Assembly (NCBI GenBank): GCA_001692895.1
Contig: KV748221.1
Location: 785,056-849,055 of the forward strand
DNA length: 64,000 nucleotides
Source: Cenococcum geophilum 1.58
Taxonomy: Eukaryota > Ascomycota > Dothideomycetes > Gloniales > Gloniaceae
Reading direction: 5' to 3'
Each line of letters opens with the position of its first letter. The first letter of the stretch is position 1. The translations under genes and the position numbers were made by a program. Under the pieces are notes generated by a model. It saw only the letters and a list, made by a program, of their open reading frames with translations. It was not told where the DNA came from and searched no databases. Of this stretch, positions 1-11,300 are shown piece after piece.

Positions 1-632
1 AAACCAAGGCGGACCTCATTTTTGATCTCGCCCTCTGCGTAGAACCATTTAGCAAATCAAGTCAGAGTCGGCTTCAGCAAAGGTGATTTCAATGCTAGGC
101 CGAACATCACCACTGCTGGTGGCAGGGAGTTGGTATTATATTTCCCCCGCGACGAAGGGCCACCACATCAAAGCTGGATACCACGATGCCTTTAATAATT
201 TCGGATTTCTTGGTTTATCCTTGGCATTTTGGCCCACACCTGCGGCCCCTCAGCTGTTTATTCCGTAGTCTACCCAATAACCCATCATCAAGGGTAATCG
301 CAGTTTCATTCGCAACACTTAGAGACGCTATAAACTTATCTATTTCCATTATTTAGCGCGCTAAATATGCTCGAGCCTTGCTCTAAAGCAGCAGGAAATC
401 CAAGTCCTTCGCTTCTAACTTTCCAGTTCATTGCTCGAATGTTCATCTTGGCTTGATTCAAATTTCGTACCCACCACCTATTCGGCGCGAAGTTGTCAAC
501 GGGGCAGAAAGAAAACTCCAAAAGGTAATTCTCTCATATGGTTTACTGACAAGCAACCTATAACCCCCACCTACCCATAATTCATCACCAACTCACCCCC
601 AACACATCCTCTCAACCGCTCCGTCCCTCCCT
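1..632. other. Left-edge non-coding stretch
   Basis: I see no gene here. The longest open frames are about 61 codons, without introns or motifs I can place. Part of a neighbouring gene beyond the left edge cannot be excluded. The stretch 541-660 is pyrimidine-rich and forms the 3' flank of the chitosanase gene. Confidence 0.4.
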
Positions 633-1707
633 TCAATTCTTCCCCCTCCCCCTCCACCTCCTCACCCCTCTAACCTCCCTCTGGCCTTCCGCACCTAACC
701 CCGCAACAAGGCTATCCCCAAGCTCCTGAATACTGCTCTCGAAATCCTCCTTCGTCGCCGCCGTCCAGTCCGCCCCGCTGCCTGGTACAGCGTCATCGCC
801 CGGAAACGCAATATACAGGATATCATGCTCAGTATGCCCATTATCCCCACTGACCGCATCGTCACCGAAACACAGCTGCCCAAGTGCCAGCGACGCTTCG
901 CCGGTCGAAGTGCCGCCGTTGGTATCGCCCCAGACGCCGTAGATCTAGCGGGATGTCAGCCCAGCCCGTCATCGCTCCGCTCGCTCCGCTCTCTCCAGCC
1001 TCCCACCTCCCGCCTCAGCCCGAACCAGCCTAGGGAACCAATGACCAATTTCGCTCTTGCTCCCGGGAAAAGGGGGAAAAGGTGGGACGGGGCCGCAGAC
1101 TCACCAACTGCCCATTACACACCACCGCCACCACGCTCAACGGCTGTATCCCCGCGCTCTGCGGATCAAAACTCGGATCCTCGCCCTCGTTCCCCAGCAC
1201 AACGTACGGATGCACGTGCGCGTCCAGATCCGCGATCCCGAACTCCTGCACCTCGCTCTGGAACGCGGTCTGCGACTGGCCCGAGGGGTCGTTGTTGCAC
1301 AGCCCCTCCGACGCATTCAGACCGTCGCAGTCGATGTCCATGTCGTCGTAGGTGCCGTCGGGGCCTTTGAGGTACACGGCGCCGGTGGAGGCGTCGCTGC
1401 AGTAGACGATGTTGGCGGTGGAGGTTTGGCCGTCGGTGAAGGCGTCGGAGAGGGGGTTGGCGCAGTCGCCGCCCTAGCGGGGGATGTTAGTGGAGGGTTT
1501 TTGGAGGTGTGGGGAATAAATATAAGTGTATTGTGGATTGGAGAGGGTTTGTATATATATACAGAGAGGGAGAGGTGGGGTAGGGAATTGGGAGAGGGAG
1601 AGACGCACGATGTTCGCATCGTAGAAGTCCTGGACGTTTTCTGGGATGTCGCGGGCGAGAGCGCGCAGGACGGCTGTTGCGAGGACGAGGAGAGGTAGGC
1701 GTGACAT
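633..1707 (-). CDS. Secreted GH75 endo-chitosanase, three exons
   Basis: This enzyme would hydrolyse beta-1,4 links in chitosan outside the cell. Exons read 1707-1609, 1473-1105 and 944-633. Both introns start with GTGCGT or GTGAGT, end in CTAG, and fall in phase 0. The product is 259 aa, close to the usual length of fungal GH75 enzymes. Residues 1-19 form a hydrophobic signal peptide. The body carries the family blocks [24 protein letters not shown] and [10 protein letters not shown]. The third exon opens [11 protein letters not shown] and continues to STGEAS, which places the two family catalytic acids at about D163 and E172, nine residues apart as expected. Three cysteines lie near the start of exon 2. 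The C-terminal tail ([15 protein letters not shown]) is basic and unusual, so the true stop is slightly uncertain. I see no disabling change. Confidence 0.92.
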
Positions 1708-1860
1708 ATTTTTTTTTGGCTGGAGCCCGAAATGCCCGAAAGTTGTGAAATCTTGAAGCCGAGGAATCTAGAAGTCGTAAAATAAATAGTACAGCCTAAG
1801 AAATTCTCGCAATTGCGTCCTAGCTGCGGGATGAGCACTCTCCTCAACGCGCGCTCTTCT

Positions 1861-1870
1861 CCTCTTTATA
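1861..1870 (-). promoter_or_regulatory. Possible TATA box of the chitosanase gene
   Basis: On the minus strand the sequence TATAAAGAGG lies about 155 bases upstream of the chitosanase start codon. The position is plausible for a fungal core promoter with a 5' leader of around 100 bases. The transcription start is unknown. Confidence 0.35.
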
Positions 1871-2013
1871 CGCTCCAGCTGATTTACAGCACGGCGACGG
1901 GCTGATGACAGGAAAGATCCGAGCGTGTGTCACAAGAATTGATGTGGTCATCGTATTGGATGACTAAGACTAGTACAAAATTAGTCCAGCTGGCAAAGCG
2001 GGTGGGCAACTAC

Positions 2014-2093
2014 TGTGGTATCAAGGGTAAGTTTATGCCAAGACTCTAATAATTTGTAAGGGACTTGGCACAAAACTTACCCTTGACACCACA
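2014..2093. repeat. Near-perfect hairpin, 80 bp
   Basis: Two arms of about 29-30 bases, 2014-2042 and 2064-2093, are near-perfect inverted copies around a 21-base loop. The arms begin TGTGGTATCAAGGGTAAG, and the right arm reads back TGTGGTGTCAAGGGTAAG. One or two mismatches and a 1-base gap are present. It could be a very small MITE or solo terminal repeats. It is not a plausible Rho-type terminator in a fungus. There is no clear target duplication beside it. Confidence 0.6.
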
Positions 2094-2519
2094 GGACGGT
2101 AGCTGCCGCATGCAGACGTTTCCGGGGATGAAGGACCCCCGCCAAGCGTGGTTGTGCGGGCGCAACGTTTGGGTGTTCCAGAAGGGCGGAAGCGAGTAGC
2201 CAGGGCTTTATTTTACGACTGCAGGCCGGACTATTGGCGAGGAATGAAATTGGAGAGGGGTTTAAACCTCAGCTGCACAACCTGGATAGTAAGCGTGCTT
2301 GGGCCCAGGTCTCAGTTATTATGGTAAGCTGACCAGCTGCGAGGCTCCAAAACCCCCTTCATGTAATCTGCACCAGCGTGGACGAAAGAAGGCACATTTA
2401 ATTCAGCTACCCATACACGCCTACGAGATCGCTAGGCAGGCTGTGGACAGACCTCGATACCAAAGATATCGTAAAATCCTAGAAATATAGCAAATGCCAA
2501 AATATAGCATAGGCCAAAC
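2094..2519. other. Intergenic, nothing recognised
   Basis: No gene or repeat that I recognise lies between the hairpin and the small TA-flanked element. It is divergent-upstream of the chitosanase gene and downstream of the cupin gene. Confidence 0.4.
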
Positions 2520-2663
2520 TATCCCTTCCCACGTTGCGTCCACAGCTTGGCGCTAAGCCTAGGAACACCGTGCCGGTCCTTACCACAGAGGGCTGATTGA
2601 GAGCCTCTTATTGGCCAGATTCTTATCGATAGCTGTGTACACAAAACAACGTGGGAAGGGATA
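2520..2663. mobile_element. MITE-like element, 140 bp with TA flanks
   Basis: An 18-bp perfect inverted repeat, 2519-2536 and 2647-2664, reads CTATCCCTTCCCACGTTG on both strands. Taking the TA at 2520-2521 and 2662-2663 as a target duplication leaves a 140-bp element (2522-2661) with TIRs starting TCCCTTCCCACG. TA duplication with short TIRs is typical of Tc1/mariner-derived MITEs. There is no coding capacity inside. It lies just beyond the last exon of the cupin gene. The TA is part of the palindrome, so the duplication itself is weak evidence. Confidence 0.55.
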
Positions 2664-2708
2664 GCAGATCGCAATACAGCATAACGAAAACGAACGAACC
2701 AATGAAAA

Positions 2709-3636
2709 TCAACGACTGAATAACCCAAACTTCTTCTCGCTCCCCCCCTGCGGACTGCTCACGCTGCTCACGCTGCTGCTACTGCTCTCCTCCACCTGCG
2801 AGGCCTGCGAGAGCGACTGCTCCCTCCTGCCGAAGAACCGGCCACGACTCTGAGCTCGCGGACACCCAGCGCCTCTGTCACTGCCACTGCCACCGCCACC
2901 GCCGCCCCGTAGTTCAACGCGGGGAGTCCTGTTGCACCTACATTAGCACTTCTCCCTTACGCAAAAAGCAGTCGTGAGAAACATGAGGACCGCAAGAAAA
3001 AGCGAAGCGAAGGGTAAATAGAGCACAAGGGACGAGCAAACCCACTCACTCAACCAGCGTCTGCACCTGCTGCGTCTGTTGCGCCTGTGGTAGCGACCCC
3101 CTAAACTCCTGCCTCATGACCTCGCCTTTCACCATCCACCCCTCCTCAACGGGCATCAGCACGCACAGCATCCGCACCCACTCCGTCCGGCTGCGATTCC
3201 GCCACGCGTGCATCGTCCCGCGCTGAACGACCGTGTCGCCGCGCCTCAGCACCCGCGCCTCGCCGCCGTCCAGCACCAGCTCCACCTCGCCGTCCAGCAC
3301 GACCGCGTAGTCCAGCGTCAGCGTGCGGTGCATCGGCGTCGCGCCGCCCGGCGGCATCTCGGTGTGGCGCAGGACGGTGCCGTTGGGGGTTGTGTGGGCG
3401 GGCGGCAGGGGCGGGTGGGATGCGAGGTGCGCGTTGTAGGCGCTGATGTCCGCGTCGGCGGTGTAGGTTACCGGAGTGCTGGAGGTGGTGTAGTCGAGTT
3501 GAAAGGCGGAGCCGTTAGGGAGAGTCGTTTTCGGGACGGTGGCGGCGTGGAAAGGGGAGAAGATTGAGAGGCCGGTGTGTGGGTCGTGGGTTGTGATATA
3601 GCGGGAGATTTCGGGGAGGTTGGTTTGGGATGCCAT
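2709..3636 (-). CDS. Cupin-fold protein, probable two exons
   Basis: The main exon, 3636-3050, encodes a single small cupin barrel. The first half has ATPMHRTLTLDYAVVLDGEVEL and the second half GDTVVQRGTMHAWRNRS, the two conserved cupin motifs. The metal site looks incomplete: the first motif has one histidine (H103) where the classic HxH...E pattern has two, while H143 of the second motif is kept. The exon can end at an in-frame TGA at 3048-3046 (196 aa). However, a GTGAGT donor overlaps that stop, and a TAG acceptor at 2940-2938 leads in the correct phase into an exon 2937-2709. That exon encodes a Gly/Ser-rich tail ending EKKFGLFSR, for 271 aa in total. I favour the spliced form. The substrate is unknown; such cupins are often isomerases or oxidases of small molecules. 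Confidence 0.75.
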
Positions 3637-5197
3637 TTTGGGGTTGAGATTGAGTTGGTCTGGGTGGGTTTGGGTTGGATAGGAGGAATGGTTTCTTTGG
3701 AGGCTGGAGTGTTTAGTTGTTTAGTGAAGCTGGAGATGATTGCGGTTGTGATGATTGTAATTGGAGAGCATCTGGAGGTTCTTTTATATATCTTAGATCG
3801 CTCTCCATGTTTCGTTCGGGAGCATGAGTTGCGCAGAGTCGGTCCATGTTTTGATGCGATGGTATACTGCAAATGGCGGCGTGTAGCGATCACGATGGAG
3901 GGGTTGAAGGTGGGATCGGAGCCAAGTCAAGATCCGAGCAGGGGACAATGGCTGAAGCTCGCTAGCAGGGATGGCGACAGCTGAGGCAACCCCTCGAACC
4001 AAAGTTCCCCGGCGTTCTCTTCCCACCGATGCCCCGAATCCCCCGGCACGCCTCGAAATTTAGCCATCAACAGCCTCATCTTCCCTAACCACGTCGTTTA
4101 AGTCTGGCTGAGCTCGGAATGCTGTTACTTTGCACGAAATATTCTTGTCCTTGCCCTTGCTCTCGGGTAAAGAAGCACTCGGAGGCACGAGCATCGCCGA
4201 CGCTCCAGCCATAACCTACTCCAGGAATTGGTGGGCTATTCTTAGCGACACTATCTTAAACGTTGCAGGCAGTAGTGCGGTAACCATCTTGACTACGAGA
4301 ATGCTTGTACAAGGGTGTGGGGTCGGCCGTCCTCTCTGGTTATGGTGGCGACATCCGCCACAATAATTTGATTACCGTTAGATATCATTATCAGCATGCT
4401 TACGCAGATCGACTTGCACTTATCGCTCCAAACACAAGAACAACAGCTTTTTTGGGGTCTTGAGTCCTGCCGCGTCACGTTCCTTTACTATATATATGAA
4501 TAGGTTTGCTAGCTCCACGGCTTTGACGAGAGTCTAAGTCTGCCAAACTACACCGCGGATAAAGCTGCTTCATGCTTCTGGTTCAATGATTCTGTTATCA
4601 GAGGTCGCGCTCGGTAAGATAGGACCAGCTCTGCCTTCATTCGATAGTCCTCTTCTAACGCTCAAAAAACCCACGGCAATTTACCTCATATCGACGGTCC
4701 CATTGCTTATCTCTAGTCAGTCGCCCCCGTCCCGCATGACCGCACTTGAATTTGTTGCTGCGTTCACGACACCAAAGCATTCGATTGGGTAAAGTACTTT
4801 TGTGCCGGAAGACTCTAAATGCGGACGATGTTTTAGGTCTCAACACCGTCGAATCAGCCTGCTATACAGCTGAGCACTGATACCCATTTGGGCAACTATC
4901 TGTTTTTGGTTGGTCAGTCCACTTTTGTCCTTGTTGTCCGGTGTACAAGCGCATTGACCAACTGCACTGGTGGCTGCAGCTTAACGGGCAGCGACTCGAT
5001 TAATCCGTTACCTTTTGGCATTTGTGGCTGCATCTGCCTCGTCGCTTGATTGCTCAGGTCACTTTTGTTGCGTGCGATATTTTGCCCGCACAGCCTTAGA
5101 AGTGAATTGCAGAACTGACTGCCAGCAATATGTATTTAAGATCCAAGCTCCCTTCTGTGACAACCGTCACGCCGCTCCACATAATGTTCGCTTAATC
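3637..5197. other. Intergenic region between cupin and Clr5 genes
   Basis: This must contain the promoters of the minus-strand cupin gene and the plus-strand Clr5 gene. The open frames are short, overlap on both strands and show no family motifs. A small inverted repeat (GTTGGTCA at 4910-4917, TGACCAAC at 4956-4963) is visible. Nothing else is recognised. Confidence 0.4.
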
Positions 5198-7945
5198 ATG
5201 GACCGACACACCTTTGAACGCCTTCAAGAAGAGCTTAGCGGCAAGCCTTATGCAGCTAAGTGGGAGATTCTAAGGCATGTCATTGAGCATCTTTTCATCG
5301 AGAAACGGGAGACGATCCCGCAGATTGCGAAGACCCTGAGGGAGCAAGTTAGATTTTATGCGACGTACGAGGATTCCTTTTTTTATTTGTGGAACGTTTA
5401 AAGTACTGATGTGTTTAATCTTTCAAGAGATGCTCAATACAAATACCACATCAACAAGAAATGGGCCCTTAAGAAACGCCTAACGGTTCGACAGAAGGAA
5501 GAAATGATAGCGTCCATCCAAAAGACGTTGCAGGGGAAGCCGAGCGCACCCATAACCTACGATGGAATCACGGCGAGGAAACTGATCCGTCATCTTAAAC
5601 TAAGAACTCGTGCTCCGCGTCTGGCTATCGCACCTTCCCAAACAGTGGATATGCAATCTCACACGTCAGGAAATGGAGTACCTTTTGTTCGATTGTAAGT
5701 GCTATTTTAAAATCTCAGCAGATGCTGACCACTTATATAAGATTTATGTCATGGTGCACTCCATGGGGTCCCCTCAGTTGGACACAAAGATCGGATCAAA
5801 GCCCGATCTTTGCTCCACAGAAAGACGGATGGATAACCACACCATCTCCCAATGGAACTCCGCCACCAGAAACGCCTACGTCTCCGCAACAGCTGCCACT
5901 TTCTCTCATGTCTGCGGTCCAACGGAAAATTGCCACAGATCGGGGTCGTCTTTTCGTGGCTGGGGATTATAACAGTCTCCTCCAGTCCATGAATAGAGTG
6001 GAAAGACAGTACGCTGACCCAAGAGTTTAAGTGTTAATGTCGCTAATGCATTCCAGAACCATGAGCTCTTGGGTGCATCAATTTTGGCTCCACGCATATA
6101 AAACTGCCAAATACTGGGGTCGTGGACCAAAAGAATGGACGCAAGATTTAATTGGGCATACTGACATCCCACCTGCACATTCCAAAAGTTCACCTTCCAC
6201 TCTTGGAGATGATCCCATGGACTTGGACCCCTTGCAGGATGATGCTAGAAACGATGAAGACTGTCGTCCGGACACAGATCCTGATAAGGTCATCCTTGGG
6301 TTGAATGCGAACTCAAGATTGAAGCCGTCTAGGATATGCTTCTGGTCTATTCATGAATGGGATAAATTCTTGAAAGTCTATACGGAGGAACATGCGTGGA
6401 CAGCCGAGGAGTCAGCTGCAGTTGGCCCATTTCCCGAGAAACTCATCCGAAATCTCCAATCCAATTCATTTAGCAATCTAATGCAAACGTCGCTACCTAT
6501 TTCCATCGCTTATGTCGCCAAAGAAGGTCGGGGAGTTCCAGAGCAATTCCTTATCGAATCCGTTCGGATTGCAATCATGAGCGGCAATAGACCACTGCTA
6601 TGTAATCTCTTCGAAGAAGCTGAAGAGTCCAAAGTCTGCATTGATGAAATATTCCCGTTGCACTTAGCTGCAACATATTTAGATGGAGCCGTGGGATGCT
6701 GCTTGGTTTTCGACTGCTTGGTGAACGAAATAGACCACATCTTGGGAGACTGTTACGTCAACGACCTGGGACACGGTTTTGGATGCGCTCATGATGACTA
6801 TCCTTCGATCTCACTCTGCTTGCGACCCCGGAATAGTTGATCCAGCGCTTAAGGGCCAAATCCGCTTTCCTGGAGAGGACATCGATATATGTGGCCGGTG
6901 GGCTGCCGATTCTGAATGCATTCGGGCTTTATACGCCACTGGGAAACAAACCATCCCGTTTGAATGGAAGCACAAGTTTTGCCACACATCGGCATTAGCA
7001 ATATGCCACTCTATCAGTTTTTCTTGCTTCTTTAGTGTCCCCCCGCGAGATTACCCCAGCGGGCTATTTCGGAGAATTTGTGGCCACTGCGGAAGGCGAC
7101 TTGACCTCCTTCCATTGCATACGCTCATGTTAGTTGCGCTGCAGCTCTCTCTTTACGGTAAAGATGATGAAGATTTATTTGGAATTCTTGCCTGTCTTCT
7201 GTGCCTCCTGGTAAATCATGTTGACCCTTCCAAGACTGCAGAGATATCTGACGCGCTATTGAACGACATATACAACGACGACCAATGCTCACATAAGCCG
7301 TTAACACCATCCAGGCTTACGGAAAGGATACTTGCTCAATTTTCCACTAGTTGGTCGCCAAAGCTTGTAACTGGGTGGCGCATATGCTACTGGGTCTTGG
7401 CACACGCTGAATTAGAATGGATACTCGGGTGCGACCGGACACAAGACGGGACCATTAACTCCATAATGCAAGATATATGCTTACAGGAAGCCTTGGAAAC
7501 TCCTTCGGAAACATCAACCTTTGCTTCGAGCCCTTAGAATCTTCATCTCCCCTGCTCAGTGCTACACTCCGAGGAAGAAATTGGTATGGAAGAGAACTTT
7601 AAATGGGGCCAGGAGAAGAGTGTATTCGGCATGAATCGTGACCTTGCAAAGCTGTGGGCCGCTGTCCAAACGGAAATGTTGACATATCGTCGCCAAGATA
7701 AATGTGACTCATGGGTTTCGGAAATTTTCGACATGGAAGACTTGCTGCAGAGCCTCGAGTCTGGGGAAGGAGCCTGTGTTAGGCTTATTACAGAAGACAT
7801 GATGGAAGAATACTGCGAGTGTGGGAGATTTCTCTGCAACTCTCCTATGTGTCCGACAAGTTTTGATGTACAGGCCGGGTGGTTTTCAAATATGAATACT
7901 CCGCGGGCGACTTACATCAGAGTATCCAGTTGGCAAGGGGGGTAG
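5198..7945 (+). pseudogene. Clr5-domain protein gene, broken
   Basis: The N-terminus, from MDRHTFERLQEEL, carries a Clr5 domain at about residues 20-72 (AAKWEILRHVIEHLF, then DAQYKYHINKKWALKK). This is a fungal DNA-binding-like module named after the cellulase regulator CLR-1/2 neighbour family. Three introns fit well: 5365-5427, 5695-5741 and 6009-6056. They join exons 5198-5364, 5428-5694, 5742-6008 and 6057 onward. The reading frame is then lost at 6771-6775. The protein continues one frame over as TVLDALMMTILRSH and runs through a Cys/His-rich helical region (ICGRWAADSEC, FEWKHKFCHTSA) typical of long Clr5 proteins. A second lesion is the in-frame TAG at 7535-7537; homology-like sequence continues in the same frame to 7945 (CGRFLCNSPMCPTSFDV). 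The frameshift looks like loss of one AC unit. An intron explaining either break is not visible. Confidence 0.85.
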
Positions 7946-8167
7946 TGATGTCTCTAGGATTGTGCGTCGACAAGGTTCTAATCTTGTCAGGGACGGCTCC
8001 TCCATGGACTAGAGCGTCTCTTGGATGGCATGGTGTCGATGCAGTCATGGTGTCCCTTAAGCAAGTCTCATGATCGTATGCTCACGGTAGAGACTGGCTT
8101 ATGAACTTCTGCAGAGCCAGCATACTGCAGCCTCATCGGTAGACCAAAAAATAATAATCTAAAGCTA
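7946..8167. other. 3' flank of Clr5 gene up to copia insertion
   Basis: Non-coding. It ends at the left GTGCA target duplication (8168-8172) of the copia element. Base composition is normal, so the RIP-mutated block starts only inside the element. Confidence 0.5.
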
Positions 8168-8172
8168 GTGCA

Positions 8173-8367
8173 TGATGAACTGGATCTGAGGATAAAAGAA
8201 TGAATGAATCTATCGAATCTATCTACGACGAATATAGGCCTTTATATAGGCCTATACCTACGGAGTCATAAGTGGTTGCTTACGGACGTCGTCCAAAAAG
8301 GAACCAAAGGGAATCTGCTTATATAAGCAGGCAACGAACGTGGAGGACTCTTCCAGCACCATCGTTA
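8173..8367 (-). repeat. Copia 3' LTR, lightly mutated
   Basis: 195 bp. Compared with the partner LTR it keeps TGGATCTGAG where the other has TAGATCTAAG, and CAGCACC where the other has TAGTACC. It is therefore the less RIP-mutated copy. Confidence 0.9.
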
Positions 8368-11300
8368 CACCCCCTAGTACTCCACCAAAACAGAAGCAGA
8401 TCCTTCCTAAATTAGTGTTGAACTTAATAATATATAAAAGAAACACCTCGTAATCCTCTGAGTGTATTATAGGTCCTATTTAACCTCTCCCTAAGCTATA
8501 ATTAATCACCCGTCTTGAGCTCTATATTGTTCTCATCCCCTATTTAAAAGTTGTTAGCGTGGGTTAAAATCGTCAAATGGCATACCCTCCGAGGTTTTGC
8601 TGACCTGTGTATGATTTCCTACTTAGGTTTAGTGTCTATATCGCATTAAACGAGGCCTAGCTGCTTAACGAAGTTCTTAAACTAAGCCGTTAATAGTGGC
8701 TTTATAAGACCGTCTGCTACTATGCTGCTTATAGGAACGTGCTGTAGGTGAATTACGCCGCTTTAAACCTTGTTATAAATATAGTGCTAGTATAGCTTAA
8801 AGTGCTTAGTGCGCGTGTAGTAGTTGTTGCTTTTAGCAAGGCTAATGGCTGGTTAATTATCGCCATATAAATGTATCGGTAGTAGATTCTTTCTAGTATA
8901 GCCTAAGTTAGTAAGCAATTAACGGAGCTATAAGGCTTCCTTGGCCGCATGCGTTATCGCTATATACTTAGCCTCCATAGTTAAGGTTGTAAGAATTAAC
9001 TGCTTACTTGATTTGTGTGAAACTGGGCCACCTGCTAGCTTATAGATATAGCCGGAAGTTAACTTCCTATTAACTGCATCTATAAACGCTGCATTGCTAT
9101 AGCTATATAGCTATAGGTCAGGTATATCACTTAGTGGGCTTCCGCTATATTCCCTATTGTAATTAGGGGTAGTATAGTCCGTAACTAATGCCTTAGTGAA
9201 GGCTTTTGGAGGTAGTTGTTGCCCTTGGGGGAAGCCAAACTCTATACCTAAGTCGATTGTTCCTATATAGTAGGCGAGTATCTGCATTACGGCTTCTATA
9301 TATAGTTCGGCAGGGTTATATAGGAATTAATAGAGCTTTCCTATAGCTTAGGCCACATTAGGCCGAGTCTAATTATATAGATAAAGTAGAAAGCCTATTA
9401 GTAATTAATACCGTTTTATTAGCTCCGGCGGAGCTTAATCTTTATATAGCTTAAAGTCTACCGCAGAGAGGTAAATTAGTATAGAGGCTGGTGCGTAATC
9501 GTCTATATAAAATGTATATAGGATCTTCCTAATATAGGCGTCTTATACTAGTTGAATTAAGCGCGCCTATTAGTTCCTTATAATTTGAATACCTAGGTAG
9601 TATATAATTAGGCCTAAGTCTCTTACTTTGTACTTATTCCTAAGTACTTCTTTAAGCAGTTTAATTGTTTGTGTGTTTTATCCAATTAAGATAAGATTAT
9701 TAATATAGACGATAATAATTTAGCCGCTTTATTAGCTAACAAAGACGCATAGGTTAGCTAGAATTAGTATATATTTAAGGGTAATAAGGAAGCTCTTAAG
9801 CTCCTTATACTAAAGATATAGCACCTACTTAAGACCGTAGAGAGCCTTAAGCAGTAGGCCTATAAAAACAACGCCGTCCTTCTAATACTGGCGGTATCCT
9901 TCTAGTAGCTAAATGTAGATGTTTTTATGGTTAAGCTTCCTATTAAGGAAGGCCGTAATTACATCTAAGTGTTTGTACTCTAGATTATATACGGCAACTA
10001 GGGCCATTAGTAGCTTAAATATACTAGGTTGAACGACGCCTATAAACGTATTACTATAGTTAATCCCTAGGCGCTGCTTATTACCGCATAATACTAGCCG
10101 TGCTTTTTATTTAAATAGGACGTTGTTCTTATTAAATTTATACGTAAAGACCTATTTAATAGGTAGAGCCTTAGCTCTGGGTAGAAGTTTAATAATCTTA
10201 AATAAGTTATTAACTATTTAAGACTTCTATTCCTTATCCGCCGCAGCCTTCCACTCCCTCTTAAATATTAAATTTATGGCTTCCTTTTAGTTCTGTGGCT
10301 CCGGAGGTAGTTCTTTAGTTATCCTTATTTACTAAGGCTGCGATAGAGCACTTGTAAATATATAGGCGAAGGACGGGGTAAGGTAGGTAGCCTTTATAGC
10401 TAGCTCCTTCCTTCCGGTTCTATAGAGTACGCTATAGTTAAGCCGTGGCTTTAATTATATACGTGTATTTACCGTATTATATATATCAATCTTAACTTCT
10501 TCCTCTAAGTACTTAGTTAGAATCTATTCTAGATTCTCCTAGTAAATATCCCTTAGGGGAGTCGTTTCCTTATAGAGGTGTCCTCCTAGATTAGGTAGCT
10601 CTTGCTAGTCAAGGCCTGCCTATTCGTCATCAGTAAGGGGAGGTTAATTAGGCTGGGGTGCGATATCGTAATCATCAGAGGTACCCCCCGACTAAAAGTC
10701 ACCCCCCAACTACAAGGCCTGAGAGACCTTATCTACCTCCTATAGTAACCGAGAGACTTTACTTCCTTTCTGTAGTAACTAAGAGACCTCTAGTATAGTG
10801 TCTTTAGTAGGAAGTTCTTTAAGTAATATCCAGTAGATATTATTATCGCCACCTTCTTCTTTACTAATTAGTATAGTGAGAAAGGTTCCTAATTTATTAA
10901 AGGTGACGCTACTTAATCAAATAACCCTATTCTTATAAGGTAGATAGACGCGATATATATATAAGCCTTTATAGCCAACTAATTATCCCTTCTAAGCCCT
11001 TATAACGAACTTATTACCCTATTACCGTTAAGGGTCTTTTTTACTAATATAGACGTAGGCGGGACAGCCATAAATCTTTTAGTTATTGTATATAATTATA
11101 GAGTTAGTATTACCTAGGGCGTAAGCTATTACTTAAGCGGGCGGAGCTTTATCCTTATTAACTAATATAGGTAACATATTAAGCCTATATACGGCTACCT
11201 TAGCAACTTTAGGCTAGAGCTTTAGTAATAATTAAGTCTTAATTAACATCACCCTAACCCTTTCTTTAACTAGGTAGTTAGCCTTCTTTACTATTCCGTT

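Noticed and set aside
825..1847. Long plus-strand and offset minus-strand frames over the chitosanase
   Set aside because: They are shadows of the GC-rich chitosanase exons; low-complexity Arg/Pro/Ser composition and no motifs.
5015..5197. Upstream extension of the Clr5 protein by 61 residues
   Set aside because: The extension has no resemblance to the family, which normally starts shortly before the Clr5 domain; the ATG at 5198 fits better.
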